Under the pieces are notes generated by a model, which was not told the origin of the DNA, made no database searches, and saw only the letters and a list, made by a program, of their open reading frames with translations. Below, in pieces: positions 8,130-17,659 of a stretch of DNA of 64,000 bases (its first letter is position 1; the number at the start of each line of letters is the position of its first letter). The DNA is from Spongiihabitans sp963422685 (lineage in GTDB: Bacteria; Pseudomonadota; Gammaproteobacteria; Arenicellales; Poriferihabitantaceae), in the NCBI GenBank assembly GCA_963422685.1, contig OY730442.1, positions 1,364,001-1,428,000 of the forward strand. Reading direction: 5' to 3'. The position numbers and the translations under genes are program-made.

Positions 8130-8915
8130 CTAGTATTTGAAGCCCAGGTGCAGCGCCACAATTCCGGCGCTCAGGTTGTGATATTTAACATCCTCGCAGC
8201 CTGCATCGCGCATCATCTGCCGCAATGTTTCCTGGTCCGGGTGCTTGTGTATGGATTCAACCAGATACCGGTAGCTTTGCTCATCATGCGCCACCCGCCT
8301 GCCTATTTCCGGGATAACATGAAACGAATAATAGTCATAAATTTTATCGAGCATGGGAATCACCGGTTTTGAGAATTCCAGCACCATCATCCGCCCGCCC
8401 GGCTTCAGCACCCGATACATCGACTCCAATGCGTTCTCCTTGCGGGTCACGTTGCGCAAACCAAAAGCGATGGCAACGCAATCGAACTGGTCATCCGCAA
8501 ACCCGAGGTTTTCGGCATCGGCCAGTACATACTCCACATTGCCGACCAGACCCGAATTGATCATTTTTGTCTTGCCCAGCGCCAGCATATCCGCATTAAC
8601 ATCGGTGAGCACGCTTCTCCCGCCTGCTCCCACCTGCCGGGCAAACTGACGCGCCAGGTCGCCGCTGCCGCTGGCGACATCCAATACCTGCCCGCCTGGC
8701 CTCAAACCGCTTTGGGAAACCACAAATCTCTTCCATAACCGATGTACGCCGAAGGACATGAAATCGTTCATGCGGTCATATTTCGATGCCACCGAGCTGA
8801 ATACCTGCCCGACCAGTTTTTCCTTTTCGGATGCATTCACCAGACGAAAACCAAAATGTGTCTGCGGCTCAGTATCGGCCGGCCCTGATGCCCGGCCTTG
8901 CGGATTTTTATTCAT
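8130..8915 (-). CDS. ubiE: Ubiquinone/menaquinone C-methyltransferase UbiE
   Basis: The 261-residue SAM-dependent methyltransferase carries out the C-methylation step of ubiquinone (and menaquinone) synthesis. Signature parts are VASKYDRMNDFMSFGVHRLW, the SAM loop VLDVASGSGDLA, the acidic turn LTDVNADML, the CVAIAFGLRNVT region and the conserved LEFSKP. The length is normal. It is first of the ubiE-ubiJ-ubiB run, 34 bases upstream of ubiJ. A 34-base gap also separates it from the DUF971 gene, which often accompanies it in this class. Confidence 0.95.
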   Translation of the reverse strand: MNKNPQGRASGPADTEPQTHFGFRLVNASEKEKLVGQVFSSVASKYDRMNDFMSFGVHRLWKRFVVSQSGLRPGGQVLDVASGSGDLARQFARQVGAGGRSVLTDVNADMLALGKTKMINSGLVGNVEYVLADAENLGFADDQFDCVAIAFGLRNVTRKENALESMYRVLKPGGRMMVLEFSKPVIPMLDKIYDYYSFHVIPEIGRRVAHDEQSYRYLVESIHKHPDQETLRQMMRDAGCEDVKYHNLSAGIVALHLGFKY

Positions 8916-8948
8916 TCAACCCAAACCAGGCGATTCAAATGCAGCAAA

Positions 8949-9311
8949 TCAGGCATCCAGTTTTCTGGAATGGCCCGCTTCATCCAGTCTTTGCGTATAC
9001 CTGGCCCAGTTTTCCTGCTGGTGCCGACCCAGTTGATACAGGGTTTCCCAGGAAAAAATGCCGGTGTCGTGGCCGTCGTCGAATACCGGTTTGATGGCGT
9101 AATTCCCAACCGGCTCAATCGCATTGATGTTGACGTTTTCCTTGCCAATTTGCAGCACTTCCTGCCCGGGTCCATGACCCTTTACTTCGGCAGACGGTGA
9201 ATGCACTCGCAGGTATTCGCAGCTTAAATCGAATGATTCATGGTCAAATGTCACGGTCAAAATCCGCGTTCGACGATTCAGATTGATTTCGGTAGGAACG
9301 TGTTTACTCAT
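8949..9311 (-). CDS. DUF971 family protein (gamma-butyrobetaine hydroxylase-like N-terminal domain)
   Basis: The 120-residue product shows the DUF971 pattern: RRTRILTVTFDHESFDLSCEYLRVHSPSAEV at the start, the VNINAIEPVGNYAIKPVFDDGH core with the strictly conserved DDGHDTGIFSW motif, then LYQLG and a tail. This small domain also forms the N-terminus of gamma-butyrobetaine hydroxylase and is linked to metal-cofactor handling in some bacteria. Its precise role as a stand-alone protein is unsettled. It precedes ubiE by 34 bases on the same strand and probably belongs to the same transcription unit. Upstream, 9312-9451 holds no gene. Confidence 0.85.
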   Translation of the reverse strand: MSKHVPTEINLNRRTRILTVTFDHESFDLSCEYLRVHSPSAEVKGHGPGQEVLQIGKENVNINAIEPVGNYAIKPVFDDGHDTGIFSWETLYQLGRHQQENWARYTQRLDEAGHSRKLDA

Positions 9312-9451
9312 GATGGACGTGGATATATGGGCAGGGGAATGTAATGAATTCAGGGATTGGAAACAGAATTGTGCGCGGGTATTTTACGCCAATTCAGCAC
9401 AGAGAATGTGCGCGGCGGCAAAACCCCGGCCGGTATTGCCGGTCGTGGTGT

Positions 9452-10789
9452 TTACAGGCGGTCAGACTGACTCAACCAGTTTGCGATTTGTTCGGCGTAA
9501 TAGGTCAGGATACCGTCGCAGCCCGCGCGCTTGAACCCGGTCATCGCTTCCAGCACCACCTGCCTTTCATCAAGCCAGCCCTGTTCGCCTGCTGCTTTGA
9601 ACATCGCATATTCGCCGCTTACCTGGTACGCGAAGGTGGGCATACCAAAGGCTTTCTTTGCCCGCCAGATAATATCCAGAAAAGGCATTCCCGGCTTGAT
9701 CATGATCATGTCTGCCCCCTCCGCAATATCCAGCGCAACCTCCCGCAATGCTTCATCTGCATTCGCCGGGTCCATTTGATAACTGTATTTATTTGCGCCC
9801 GCCAGGTTCCCCGATGATCCCACCGCCTGTCTGAATGGCGCGTAGTAACTCGAGGCATACTTTGCGGCATAGGAAAGGATTTTTGTATTGGTAAAACCGT
9901 TTTCTTCCAAGGCTTGTCGAATCGCTCCGATTCTGCCATCCATCATATCCGATGGCGCCACCACATCCGCCCCGGCATGGGCATGGCTGAGCGCCTGCCG
10001 CACCAGGGCCTCCACGGTTGCATCATTTACCACGTACCCGGACTGGTCAATTAATCCATCCTGGCCGTGGCTGGTATACGGGTCCAGGGCCACGTCCGTG
10101 ATCACGCCCAAATCGGGCACGGCGCGTTTGATCGCTTTGATGGTTCGTGGAATCAGCCCGTCATCATTCCAGGCTGCCTCAGCACCTTCGGACTTGGCAT
10201 CCAGTGGCGTCACCGGAAACAGCACCACCGCCGGAATGCCCAGCGCATAATACGCTGCGCATTTTTCCACCAATAGATCCATAGACCATCGGTACACCCC
10301 GGGCATGGCGGGAACCGGTTCGGAATTTGACCGGCCTTCGCTGACAAATACCGGTTGAATCAGGTCGTTTGTGGTTAACTGCGACTCGCGCATCAATCGA
10401 CGGCTGAATTCATCCCTGCGCATCCGGCGGGGACGGGTGGCAGGAAAAGCCCCCCAGGTCCTGTGAGATCCTACTTCAGGCTCAACTTTGGCTTTAGCTG
10501 CGCTTAACTCAGGTTTTTGGTCTTTATTTTTAAGATTGATTTGATTTCCATCTTCATCAAAAATACTCAAAAAACCATGTTCTTCATCATACCTTAAATC
10601 AGGTTTCGCATATTTCATGAAATTGTTTTCAGAACAAATTTTCATATAATCGTTGATATTGGTACATTTTTGATATATTTCATATCTTCGATAGGCCATA
10701 GAATGAGGCCTTTTCGGATTAGGGATATATTTCAAAGTGTGTTTTTCTGTAACTTTGGGTTTATTTATAATTATAGGTATTTCACGCAT
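9452..10789 (-). CDS. hemB: Delta-aminolevulinic acid dehydratase with AT-rich 110-residue N-terminal extension
   Basis: Porphobilinogen synthase condenses two 5-aminolevulinate molecules in haem and cobalamin synthesis. The core (from about residue 114, FPATRPRRMRRDEFSRRL) is standard. It has the substrate lysines K310 (LSYAAKYAS) and K365 (MIMIKPGMP), and DPYTSHGQDG at 236-245 in place of the zinc cysteine cluster, so it is a Mg-type enzyme. HemB normally begins only about ten residues before FPATR. Here roughly 110 extra residues (from MREIPIIINK) are encoded by AT-rich DNA unlike the core, right beside an IS5-family copy. No start codon lies just before the core, but the ATG of MRRDEF could start a protein almost as long as normal. 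The core call is certain; the start is uncertain. Confidence 0.93.
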   Translation of the reverse strand: MREIPIIINKPKVTEKHTLKYIPNPKRPHSMAYRRYEIYQKCTNINDYMKICSENNFMKYAKPDLRYDEEHGFLSIFDEDGNQINLKNKDQKPELSAAKAKVEPEVGSHRTWGAFPATRPRRMRRDEFSRRLMRESQLTTNDLIQPVFVSEGRSNSEPVPAMPGVYRWSMDLLVEKCAAYYALGIPAVVLFPVTPLDAKSEGAEAAWNDDGLIPRTIKAIKRAVPDLGVITDVALDPYTSHGQDGLIDQSGYVVNDATVEALVRQALSHAHAGADVVAPSDMMDGRIGAIRQALEENGFTNTKILSYAAKYASSYYAPFRQAVGSSGNLAGANKYSYQMDPANADEALREVALDIAEGADMIMIKPGMPFLDIIWRAKKAFGMPTFAYQVSGEYAMFKAAGEQGWLDERQVVLEAMTGFKRAGCDGILTYYAEQIANWLSQSDRL

Positions 10790-10820
10790 TTAATTAATTT
10801 GCTTCATTAGTTAAGTAAGT

Positions 10821-11888
10821 TAAGGAGCCTCTGAAAAGCGTCAAAAACAATTGATATTGATAATTGTTGATTGATATTCGAGATTATCCTGTCTGCATTC
10901 AAGTTGGTTTACGTTTCCAGTGCCCATTTCCATCCGTATTTCCCTATTACAGGCGCACGCATTGTAGCGCCTGCAACTCTCTCCGGCACCAATACAGATT
11001 CGCCAGCGCAAATAGTGTAAAGAGCTGTGACGCATTTTTCTCGATTCCCCGGTAACGGGCTTTGGTATATCCCGAAAGGCAGGCTCCCCCTTCGCCCAGG
11101 TGCGATTGCTTTTACCGTTGAATAAGTGAGCCGCTGGGCTGAGCTGCCTGACCCGCCAGTCAATCCCTGATGCTTCCGCTTCAGCCCGCTTCTTATCATT
11201 CGCGCAGGCCTTGTCTCCATAAATCAACCACTCTCATCACTTGTGAGTCGTGTACCGACGCATCGGTCGCTACGATACGATGCACGCAACCCTGGGTATC
11301 CGTCCAAAGTACCACTGATTCCCTTGCTTCGTCTGTTTCATTTCAGGGACTCGCTTCTTTTCCCGATGCTTCGTCGAACTCGCGGCGTTGATCATCGTGG
11401 CATCGACAATCGTCCCTGCGCTCACGATTAACTCATGCCGGCTGAGGTCACTTTCCACGACCTGAAAGCGTTTCGCACTCAACCCGTTTTGTTCCAGCCG
11501 ATGTCGAAATCGGCAAATCGTGCTTTCATCGGGAACTGACGACAAGTCCATTCCGACCAACCAACGCATGGATTCGGTATCAGACAGGCTGTCCTTTGCT
11601 GCACGGCGCTCAGACTATATCACTGCTGGAGAAAGTAAATACGCAGCATCAATTCAAGGGCAAACGCTGGCCTGCCGGTACAACGCTTCGGATAGGCGCG
11701 TGACAGGTTTTATCAATAGCGTCCAGGGAATCATTCAATCCATTTCCTGAAGAAACCTTGCCCGACGGGTCACTTTCTTCTTATGGGCATACTCAAAGTC
11801 TGCATAGCGCGATGGTTTCATGCCATTATCCGGCAAATTCAGCCCAACTATTTTAACTCTTTGATAGACCTTTTGCTGAAGCTCCTTA
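10821..11888 (-). mobile_element. IS5-family insertion sequence, copy A, defective
   Basis: The ends form an imperfect inverted repeat: TAAGGAGCCTCTGAAAAGCG at the left (10821) and, read from the other side, TAAGGAGCTTCAGCAAAAGG at 11888. Between them, on the minus strand, are pieces of an IS5-type DDE transposase in several frames: HKKKVTRRARFLQEMD, MRWLVGMDLSSVPDESTICR, VIYGDKACANDKKRAEAEAS-like, and a C-terminus KNASQLFTLFALANLYW. At least three frame changes break the gene. Copy B at 13912 is nearly identical, in opposite orientation, and shares the same breaks. Confidence 0.8.
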
Positions 11889-12448
11889 GTTAAACTCGAA
11901 ATCAACATTTCGCCGAAAGCCGATGTAGCCAACGCCGCCTTGACGGATGCTCGCTTGATCGAATACGCCGATGTCGTGTTCAGACTGAAGAGTGGAAAGG
12001 TGAATTGCGTCACAACCATGTCCTGCAACGAAGCCAATGCGGTGCCAGCGGCCGGTTTTCGCGCCAATGAATTGATCGTGTTCGCATTTGACAATCTCGG
12101 CGGGAGATCGCTGGAGGACGGTTTGTATGTGCTGGAGGCACGGTTGCAGGACGCCGAGTGCGCCGATGCCATGGTGCGCTTTGTGCGCGCCTCCATGCAA
12201 GGTTGGCGGTGGACGGAGGAGAATCAAGCCGAAACCGTTTCCATTGTCTTGTAAAACATGGGCGATCAGAGTCCACAGGTGCGCATTCATCAAACCTGCA
12301 TGATGGGCGAAATCGCCAAACTGAACGCCGGCTCCAACGGCGTGCTGGAAGCGCAGGATTACCAACGCGCCGTGGACATCTTGTTGGACGGGCGTGTTGA
12401 GTGAGACGCCGCAAAACGCTTGGACTTCCGACATCACCGACCACGCAC
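11889..12448 (+). pseudogene. NMT1/THI5-like ABC transporter substrate-binding protein, C-terminal part
   Basis: The frame beginning beside IS copy A reads SPKADVANAALTDARLIEYA, then VTTMSCNEANAV, DNLGGRSLEDGLYVLEARL, VRFVRASMQGWRWTEEN and GEIAKLNAG...DYQRAVDILLDG. This is the second half of an NMT1/THI5-type solute-binding protein (thiamine-pyrimidine, nitrate or sulfonate uptake type). An in-frame TAA (SIVL-stop-NMGDQ) and a frameshift near 12394 (continuing LSETPQNAWTSDITDH) show decay. The N-terminal half is missing here, but a matching N-terminal half lies at 13578-13911. From about 12450 to 12700 only a hydrophobic, unassigned stretch (FVAIANDLFLRF...) is visible. Confidence 0.6.
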
Positions 12449-12729
12449 ATGTTTATGTGGACGACCGCTTCGGCCGCTTGCTCACGGACATTGATGAGTG
12501 GGGCAAAACTTTCATGCTTACCCTGATTGATCCGCGTAGCGCCCTCGCGCATATCTGCTGGTGTTGTCGATGTTCATGCGCGAATTCACCCGGTTGCATA
12601 TCCTGGTGGTCGCCTCTTCGTTCGTCGCTATCGCCAACGATTTATTCCTGCGGTTTGATTACGCGACTATATTCTGGACGATTTTTCTGATCATCCCAAA
12701 TTTGTGGTATTTGACCTTTGCGAAAGTTC

Positions 12730-13573
12730 CCGATGGCATGGTAAAACTCACGCTGGAAAATGGATGGGCGATTTTGTGTGCAGGTGTATCCCAATTCGGT
12801 GCTGTATAACGACACTCAGGCGTTGCAAGCGGTAATTGCCAACGAAGTGCAAATGGCGGCGCCTTCCATGGGCAAACTGAAGCCGTATACGCAGGCGTTT
12901 CGTTTGTTCAATTTGTCGTTTTTATTTTCTGACACCGATGCCGCGTTCCGCTTCCAAAACACCCCCGATGGTCACAATCTGTTGCCTTCGGTTGAAGGTA
13001 TAAGGGCTGATAGGGATGGGTGGGTTACTGGCTGAACGGCATGATGCAGATGAGCGCCGACAAACCGGTTTTGTTACCCGGTGATGTCAAAGGACAGATC
13101 TTTCGTGTACGAAAAATCCGAAGTGCTGGCGGCGCAACCACAAAACAAAAAGCATTCAAGGATGTGTATAGGGCGCTGATAACCGGGGAAGTCAATGGAC
13201 AGGAAAACACCTGGTCATACATTATATACCAAGCGGTTTTTTTGAGGCGCAAGACAGCATTATCGAAACCGATCATAGTTACCTCGGTTATGTGGTTCTA
13301 TTCAGCGCAAAATTTTGGAATGCGCTGACCGACAAGGACCGTGCCGAATTACAGCAGATTTTTGACGAGGTAACCGCCGCACGCAATCATCTGGTGGAAA
13401 AAATCAATAATGGTTCCCGCCAAAAAGTCATTGATGCCGGCGGGATTGTGCACGCTTTGTCGAAGATGCAGCGTGCCGCCTAGGTGCGAGCGGTACAGCC
13501 GGTTTGGGATCAGTATGGAGACCAAATCGACGCGGCTTTGAGCAAATCCGCGCAGTCAGCAAACCGGGAATAA
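12730..13573 (+). pseudogene. TRAP transporter substrate-binding protein DctP, heavily degraded
   Basis: Pieces in different frames give a DctP-type C4-dicarboxylate-like binding protein: VYPNSVLYNDTQALQAV, then IANEVQMAAPSMGKLKPYTQ, FRLFNLSFLFSDTDAAFRFQ, YWLNGMMQMSADKPVLLPGD, AFKDVYRALITGEVNGQENT, VLFSAKFWNALTDKDRAELQ and FDEVTAARNHLVEKINNGSR, ending near 13573. At least four frameshifts and an in-frame TAG (after QRAA, where the family usually has Trp) interrupt it. The signal peptide region is not recognisable. It lies between two halves of an NMT1-like gene, all inside the pair of inverted IS copies. Confidence 0.65.
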
Positions 13574-13577
13574 GCGT

Positions 13578-13911
13578 ATGAGGAAAGGCATATTGCTACT
13601 GTGCGCGGCGGCTTGCATTGTCGCATTTGCGCAAACCGGCTCGCGCCGATGATAAAATCGTGCTGCAATTGAAATGGCCGCATCAAGCGCAGTTTGCCGG
13701 CTACTATGTCGCGCAGGAAAAAGGTTATTACGCCGACGAAGATTTGGAAGTAGAAATTCGCTCCGCCGGTCCAACCACCGACCCAACCATGATTGCCGCC
13801 GCTGGGGTGGCCGATGTCATCGTCGAGTGGATGCCGGCGGCTTTACGCGCGCGTATAAGGACGTCCCACTGATCAACATTGCGCAGCCGTTCAAGTATTT
13901 AGGGTTTGGGT
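13578..13911 (+). pseudogene. NMT1/THI5-like substrate-binding protein, N-terminal part, cut by IS copy B
   Basis: ATG 13578 opens a signal peptide (KGILLLCAAACIVAFAQT). After a frameshift the gene continues ADDKIVLQLKWPHQAQFAGY, YVAQEKGYYADEDLEVEIRS and ADVIVEWMPAAL. After a second frameshift it reads KDVPLINIAQPFKYLGFG and then ends at the IS boundary at 13912. This is the typical beginning of an NMT1/THI5-like binding protein, including the KW-x-x-QAQFAGYY motif. The complementary C-terminal half occurs at 11889-12448, upstream of the TRAP gene, so the two halves are in swapped order. Confidence 0.6.
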
Positions 13912-14878
13912 TAAGGAGCTTCAGCAAAAGGTCTATCAAAGAGTTAAAATAGTTGGGCTGAATTTGCCGGATAATGGCATGAAACCATCGCGCTATGCAG
14001 ACTTTGAGTATGCCCATAAGAAGAAAGTGACCCGTCGGGCAAGGTTTCTTCAGGAAATGGATTGAATGATTCCCTGGACGCTATTGATAAAACCTGTCAC
14101 GCGCCTATCCGAAGCGTTGTACCGGCAGGCCAGCGTTTGCCCTTGAATTGATGCTGCGTATTTACTTTCTCCGGCAGTGGTATGGTCTGAGCGCCGTGCA
14201 GCAAAGGACAGCCTGTCTGATACCGAATCCATGCGTTGGTTGGTCGGAATGGACTTGTCGTCAGTTCCCGATGAAAGCACGATTTGCCGATTTCGACATC
14301 GGCTGGAACAAAACGGGTTGAGTGCGAAACGCTTTCAGGTCGTGGAAAGTGACCTCAGCCGGCATGAGTTAATCGTGAGCGCAGGGACGATTGTCGATGC
14401 CACGATGATCAACGCCGCGAGTTCGACGAAGCATCGGGAAAAGAAGCGAGTCCCTGAAATGAAACAGACGAAGCAAGGGAATCAGTGGTACTTTGGACGG
14501 ATACCCAGGGTTGCGTGCATCGTATCGTAGCGACCGATGCGTCGGTACACGACTCACAAGTGATGAGAGTGGTTGATTTATGGAGACAAGGCCTGCGCGA
14601 ATGATAAGAAGCGGGCTGAAGCGGAAGCATCAGGGATTGACTGGCGGGTCAGGCAGCTCAGCCCAGCGGCTCACTTATTCAACGGTAAAAGCAATCGCAC
14701 CTGGGCGAAGGGGGAGCCTGCCTTTCGGGATATACCAAAGCCCGTTACCGGGGAATCGAGAAAAATGCGTCACAGCTCTTTACACTATTTGCGCTGGCGA
14801 ATCTGTATTGGTGCCGGAGAGAGTTACAGGCGCTACAATGCGTGCGTCTGGAAGAAGGAAATACGGATGGAAAGAGAC
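13912..14878 (+). mobile_element. IS5-family insertion sequence, copy B, 3' end truncated
   Basis: It begins TAAGGAGCTTCAGCAAAAGG exactly as copy A does and carries the same multiframe transposase on the plus strand: VTRRARFLQEMD, the frame LMLRIYFLRQWYGLS, ESMRWLVGMDLSSVPDES, VIYGDKACANDKKRAEAEAS-like and ASQLFTLFALANLYWCRRE. Only scattered substitutions separate it from copy A. The final 100 or so bases and the right inverted repeat are missing, replaced by the IS256-family element starting near 14874. Confidence 0.75.
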
Positions 14879-16060
14879 TGTAAATTTTACTGTGTAACTG
14901 TCCAGGTTAAATGTAGTCCGTCAAGCGGTCTTCAAACCCGATCATAAATCTATTCAGCGCCAGTTTCCAATTCCGGGTCGCCGCCTGGATCGCCAGATAG
15001 AGCACTTTCTTCGCCGAGTCGTCGGTCGGAAACAGCTTGCGTTTCCTGATCGCCTTTCGAATCACGCTGTTGAGCGACTCAATCGCATTGGTGGTATAGA
15101 TCGCTTTGCGGATTTCTTCGGGGTAGTTGCTCCCGGTGGGTGCGCCAGCAGCGCTTCTTCCTCGGTGGCAGACTGGTAAATCTGTTTCAAATCAGCGCTG
15201 ACTGCCTTGTAGTCTTTCCAGAATACCTACTGCAACGAATGGCGTACCCTGGGCACAATACAGCGCTGAACCCGAGTCTTCGGGAAAACGGTATGGATTG
15301 CATCAGGAAAGCCCTGGAGGCCATCAACACAGGCAATCAGAATGTCCCTGACGCCACGATTGTGGAGCTCTGTCAGCACAGTAAGCCAGAACCTGGCGCC
15401 CTCAATTTCCGCCAGCACAGCCACAGCAATTCCTTATGTCCTTCCAGATTGACGCCCAGGGACAAATAAACGGCTTTGTTGATGACTCTCTTGTCCTGCC
15501 GGATTTTAACCACAATGCAGTCCAGGCAAACGATGGGATAGGGATTGCCATTCGACCACTTCGTTGATAACGGCATCGCTGATTCTGGAGATCAGGGTCG
15601 CGGAAACATCTGCATCGTACATTTCCTTGAATGTTGAGACCATTTCCCGGGTCGTCATGCCTTGGGCATACAGGAACAGAATTTTGTCATCCATCGACGT
15701 AAATCGCCGCTGATGCTTTTTAACCAACTGGGGCTGAAAACTACCAGCCCAGGCGCGCGGGGGGTTCAACTCGAACTGACCATCCTCGGTTTGCAGCAGC
15801 TTGCTGGTATAACCGTTGCGGCTATTTCCAGCATCAAATGACTCCTGCCTGGAGTATCCCAGGTGGTCGTCCAGTTCGGCATTCAGTGCCGTTTCGACCG
15901 TAATCCTGGTCAGTATCTGCCTGAACTCATTGAGATCATCCTCTGTTTTGATGTTTTCCGCGGCTGCCCTGGCAATCGCCTGTAGTTCTGTCTTCTTCCA
16001 TAGTGCCTATCCTCTCCCATAGCCAAGGTTATAATAAACTGTTACACAGATTTTGTTACT
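14874..16060 (-). mobile_element. IS256-family insertion sequence with broken Mutator-type transposase
   Basis: Left end GAGACTGTAAATTTTACTG and the reverse complement of the right end (GAGAGTAACAAAATCTGTGT) form imperfect terminal repeats. The minus-strand transposase reads, in successive frames, KKTELQAIARAAAENIKTED, LDDHLGYSRQESFDAGN, HQRRFTSMDDKILFLYAQGM, YPIVCLDCIVVKIRQDKR, ILIACVDGLQGFPDAIHTVF and the end RNWKLALNRFMIGFEDRL. It has the usual IS256-family order but several frameshifts, so it is inactive. The start-codon region is also shifted out of frame (ALWKKTEL near 16003). It has replaced the 3' end of IS5-family copy B. Confidence 0.8.
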
Positions 16061-16077
16061 CTCTCCAAAAATCAATC

Positions 16078-16225
16078 AGCAATTCGTGATAAGACCGGCA
16101 ATGGATCGCCCAGGTGTTCAAGTGGATCCAATCGGCTTTGGTGGTCAAAAAACCCCGGTTGCTTTGCGTTACCTATTCATCTTTAGAGTGTATGGACTAT
16201 TATCGCAGGATTGAGGGGGTTTAGA
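16078..16225. mobile_element. Terminal remnant of a second IS5-family element
   Basis: About 145 bases closely match the 36062-36225 end of the IS5-family element at 35.3-36.2 kb, including the shared stretch TTGGTGGTCAAAAAA and the G-run just before TTAGAGATA. Only this end is left; the rest was lost next to the IS256-family element. It lies just downstream of the efflux operon's last gene. Confidence 0.55.
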
Positions 16226-16270
16226 GATACCCTTGAGCTAATACATAACTCATGATTGTTATCAGATTGA

Positions 16271-17659
16271 TTACTCCATGGTTTCATTCCAATCACCGCC
16301 GAGTGCGAGAAAGAGGTTTACGCGGGCTTCCAATTGCTGTCGCAGGATCAGTACCCATTGCGATCGGCGGCTAAACATACGTTGTTGTATTTGGCTTAAC
16401 TCCAGCAGGGTTATCTCCCCGGCTTCATGTCGTAAATGCGCTATTTCGTAGGCTTTCTTCGCGCTGATATAGGCGGCTTTAAGATTGACCTGACGTTCTG
16501 ACAGGCTGTGGTTTTCGTCGAGCTGCGTTTCAACTTCATTGAGCACTTCTAACGCTTTTTGTCCATAGGCGGCAATGGCAGCCTTCTGACTGGCGTTTGC
16601 TGCTGCTACCTCGGCTTTCAATCGACCACCATCAAAAACCGACGTCAGTAGTGATGTTCCCAGGCGCCAGGCCAGATTAACGGGGTCTAAAAGGTCGCTT
16701 AAAGACGTCGATGCACCGTCAACATTACCTGTCAGATTAACGCGAGGCAGTCGTGCCGCCTTTGCTTCATTCACGCGATTAAATGCAGTTGCAATTCCGC
16801 GCTCTGCAGCGATAAGATCCGGCCGCCGTTCAAGTATTTCAGCGGGCAACCCGACCGGTGGCTCAGGGGGTAGTTTTGGCAAGCTGGAATCAACCGACAG
16901 GTCTGCCCCTGGGTAACGCCCTAACAACAACTCCAGTGATCTTTCTGCATCGCGCTCAGATTTTTCAATGGCCGCCAGTTGCTCTTTGCTGTCAGCAAGG
17001 TCGGATTCTGCAACGCCTAAGTCCTGATGCGATACCATCCCTTCCTGAAACTGGAGCTCCACAACACGTTGAATATTTTGGAGTGTGTCGACAATATCTT
17101 TATTGATTTTCACTTGCTGCTGAGCTTCTTTGACGAGAAAGTAGCTGCGCGCGACCGAGGCTGCGAGTGAGGATTGTGCAAATTGGTGTTGGAGTTGTTG
17201 TGCCTCCAGGTCTGCGGCAGTTGCTGCTGTGCCTGAGGCCAATTTCCCCCACACATCGGCTTCCCAACTGACTTGCAGCCCGGCGGACACTCTACCCGGA
17301 TTGCTGCTGCCTTCAACTTGTCCGCTTTTCTCTGCGCCCAGATTAAGGTTTGCCTGTGGCTTTAAAGCGGAGGCAGCCTGGCGGTTAAGAGCTTGTGCTC
17401 TTTCAACCTTAGCTGCAGTGACTTTAAGATTACGGTTATTTTTATTGGCCTCTTTAACAAGACGGGTTAGAACGGGATCATTGAAATGAACGATCCAGTT
17501 GTCACCAACTTCTCCCGCATTAACACCTTCATTCCATTTTTCAGGGATGGCTGGCGCTTCACTTCTCGATATATTTTCTGTCAGGGGCGTAGTCGTGGTG
17601 CTACAGGCGCTTAAGACACCTACGCACAAGATCATGACACTCTGTTTTAAATACTTCAC
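16271..17659 (-). CDS. RND efflux system outer-membrane lipoprotein, NodT family
   Basis: The 462-residue protein is a TolC-like outer-membrane channel for the tripartite pump encoded just upstream. It has a lipoprotein signal peptide with lipobox LSAC (Cys19), two homologous outer membrane efflux repeats (WIVHFNDPVLTRLVKEA in the first, and the conserved ERRPDLIAAERGIA at about residue 280 in the second) and long helical stretches rich in Ala, Gln and Glu. It starts with GTG at 17659, overlapping the RND gene's TGA, so it is translationally coupled. The operon order is adaptor, RND pump, channel. Substrate unknown. Confidence 0.88.
   Translation of the reverse strand: MKYLKQSVMILCVGVLSACSTTTTPLTENISRSEAPAIPEKWNEGVNAGEVGDNWIVHFNDPVLTRLVKEANKNNRNLKVTAAKVERAQALNRQAASALKPQANLNLGAEKSGQVEGSSNPGRVSAGLQVSWEADVWGKLASGTAATAADLEAQQLQHQFAQSSLAASVARSYFLVKEAQQQVKINKDIVDTLQNIQRVVELQFQEGMVSHQDLGVAESDLADSKEQLAAIEKSERDAERSLELLLGRYPGADLSVDSSLPKLPPEPPVGLPAEILERRPDLIAAERGIATAFNRVNEAKAARLPRVNLTGNVDGASTSLSDLLDPVNLAWRLGTSLLTSVFDGGRLKAEVAAANASQKAAIAAYGQKALEVLNEVETQLDENHSLSERQVNLKAAYISAKKAYEIAHLRHEAGEITLLELSQIQQRMFSRRSQWVLILRQQLEARVNLFLALGGDWNETME

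Noticed and set aside
11886..12552. Minus-strand frames of about 180 codons
   Set aside because: They are antisense to the NMT1-like fragment, which has coherent family motifs on the plus strand.
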